Source of the DNA: Heterohyrax brucei
Lineage: Eukaryota; Chordata; Mammalia; Hyracoidea; Procaviidae
Length of the DNA stretch: 64,000 bases
Assembly (NCBI GenBank): GCA_028571685.1
Contig: CM053158.1
Coordinates: 51,258,501 to 51,322,500 of the forward strand
Reading direction: 5' to 3'
Under the pieces are notes generated by a model. That model did no database searches and was not told where the DNA came from. It worked only from the letters and a program-made list of their open reading frames with translations. Shown piece after piece: positions 63,128 to 64,000 of the stretch (its first letter is position 1; every line of letters starts with the position of its first letter). A program made the position numbers and the translations under genes.

Positions 63128-63552
63128 GTGTTAGTCTCTGAGGCTGCTGGAGGAAAATACCACCAGCTGGGTGGCATAAAACATCAGAAATGTATTTTCT
63201 CACAGTTTAGAATCCAGGTATTGGCAGAACTGTGCCCTGTCTGTAGGCTGTAGGGAAGAACTAGTTCCACGCCTCTCCCAAGTTTCTGGTGCCTCCATTG
63301 CATTCCTTGACTTGTAGATATATCGCTCTAGTCCCTGCCTCTGTTGTCTCTGGGTATTGTCCCTGTGTCTGTACTCATCCCTTCCCTGTTATAAGGACAC
63401 CAGTCTTCCAGGATTAGAGCCACCCTAGCGACCTTGTTGTAGCTTGATTACCTCTGCAAAGATCCTATTTCTCAATAAGGTTACCTTCACAAGTTACCAG
63501 GAAACAGGGCTTCAAGTATGTTTTGGGGGAATGTGATTCCACCTGCAACAGA
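63128..63552 (-). mobile_element. MLT1-type LTR (ERVL-MaLR)
   Basis: 'tgtgttagtctctgaggctg', 'ctgggtggcataaaacatca', 'tccttgacttgtagatatat', 'ataaggacaccagtcttcca', 'gattacctctgcaaagatcc' in reverse-LTR order. Nearly complete. Confidence 0.85.
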
Positions 63553-63640
63553 TGCTGAGGCTACCTCTGATCATTGCCCTTGGAAAGCTTAAAATGGTGC
63601 CGATGCTTCCCATTTTAGGCTATCTAATTCCAAATGAAAG

Positions 63641-63822
63641 GATCCCTGGGTTGTACAAAAAAGTTGGTAGTTTGAGTTCACCCAGAGGCACCTTATGAGA
63701 AATGACAGTGGTTTACTTGCAAAAAATCAGCCATTGGAAACCCTGCTGAGCACAGCTCTACTGTAACACAGACAGGGTTGCTGCAATGTCGAATTGACTC
63801 TAGGGAAACTGGTATTCTGGTT
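63641..63822 (+). mobile_element. AfroSINE (long subtype)
   Basis: 'ggatccctgggttgtacaaa', 'ttggtagtttgagttcaccc', 'gtggtttacttgcaaaaaat', 'ggttgctgcaatgtcgaatt'. Confidence 0.85.
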
Positions 63823-63899
63823 TACAGACCCACAGGCTCAGAGAGTGAGAACCAAACAGAAAATCTTGGAGGTGACACAGCCTAAACTTCAGGGAACGT

Positions 63900-64000
63900 G
63901 TAGTTGAGTAGAAAGTGGGACAGTGGTTAAGGGTTTGGGCTTCATGCAGGCGTGTGCCCAAACCCACTTCTGCCATTTATTAACTGGGTGGTATTGGAGA
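63900..64000 (+). mobile_element. MIR SINE, cut by the window end
   Basis: 'gggacagtggttaagggttt', 'gggcttcatgcaggcgtgtg', 'tctgccatttattaactggg' is the tRNA-like head and core of MIR. Confidence 0.8.

Noticed and set aside
1..64000. CRISPR array, operons, ribosome binding sites
   Set aside because: The repeats are dispersed eukaryotic transposons, and the DNA is clearly mammalian. No regular repeat-spacer array exists.

Overview
The window is mammalian nuclear DNA with no convincing coding exon. It is built almost entirely of interspersed repeats of different ages. The most telling family is a tRNA-like-headed SINE beginning near 'gagccctggtgg' and ending near 'atgagtcagaat..gact..ggcaac..tttgg', present in about 45 copies on both strands. 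This is the Afrotherian AfroSINE. It occurs with an RTE-clade LINE whose 3' end matches the SINE tail. That pairing, recalled from knowledge of the families and not from a search, points to a paenungulate, most likely an elephant. No species-diagnostic gene is present, so the species call is inference.

Layout. 0-8.6 kb: AfroSINEs, old MLT1-type LTR pieces, an L1-like 3' end with poly(A) and a tRNA-Gly-headed SINE. 8.6-9.7 kb: an unassigned block with three diverged tandem units. 9.8-13.5 kb: RTE LINE and short RTE-derived elements nested in each other, plus MIRs. 13.5-18.3 kb: LTRs, MIRs and SINEs. 18.3-28 kb: a MaLR LTR with part of its internal region, two copies of a local duplication, a near-perfect 75-bp-arm inverted repeat at 26.0 kb, and MER5. 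28-36 kb: MER20, a (TG)n microsatellite in a slightly CpG-richer patch, RTE 3' ends, an intact LTR and a SINE-in-SINE nest. 36-47 kb: several LTRs of one MaLR-like family, a MIR split by an LTR, and long low-repeat stretches that may be conserved non-coding DNA. 47-55 kb: an L1 3' end, a fold-back mariner remnant, a dense SINE cluster, a polypurine tract and a MER5/RTE mosaic. 55-64 kb: a possible conserved element, MLT1 LTRs, one more RTE 3' end, MaLR LTRs and AfroSINEs.

There is no operon or pathway to describe. All long open frames overlap repeats or low-complexity sequence, or lack homology I recognise. The window is best read as intergenic or deep intronic. Its main interest is the RTE / AfroSINE / tRNA-headed chimera system, the nested insertion history, the large hairpin and a few candidate regulatory islands. 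Family names come from memory of consensus sequences, so boundaries are usually good to about 5-20 bases and subfamily names are tentative.
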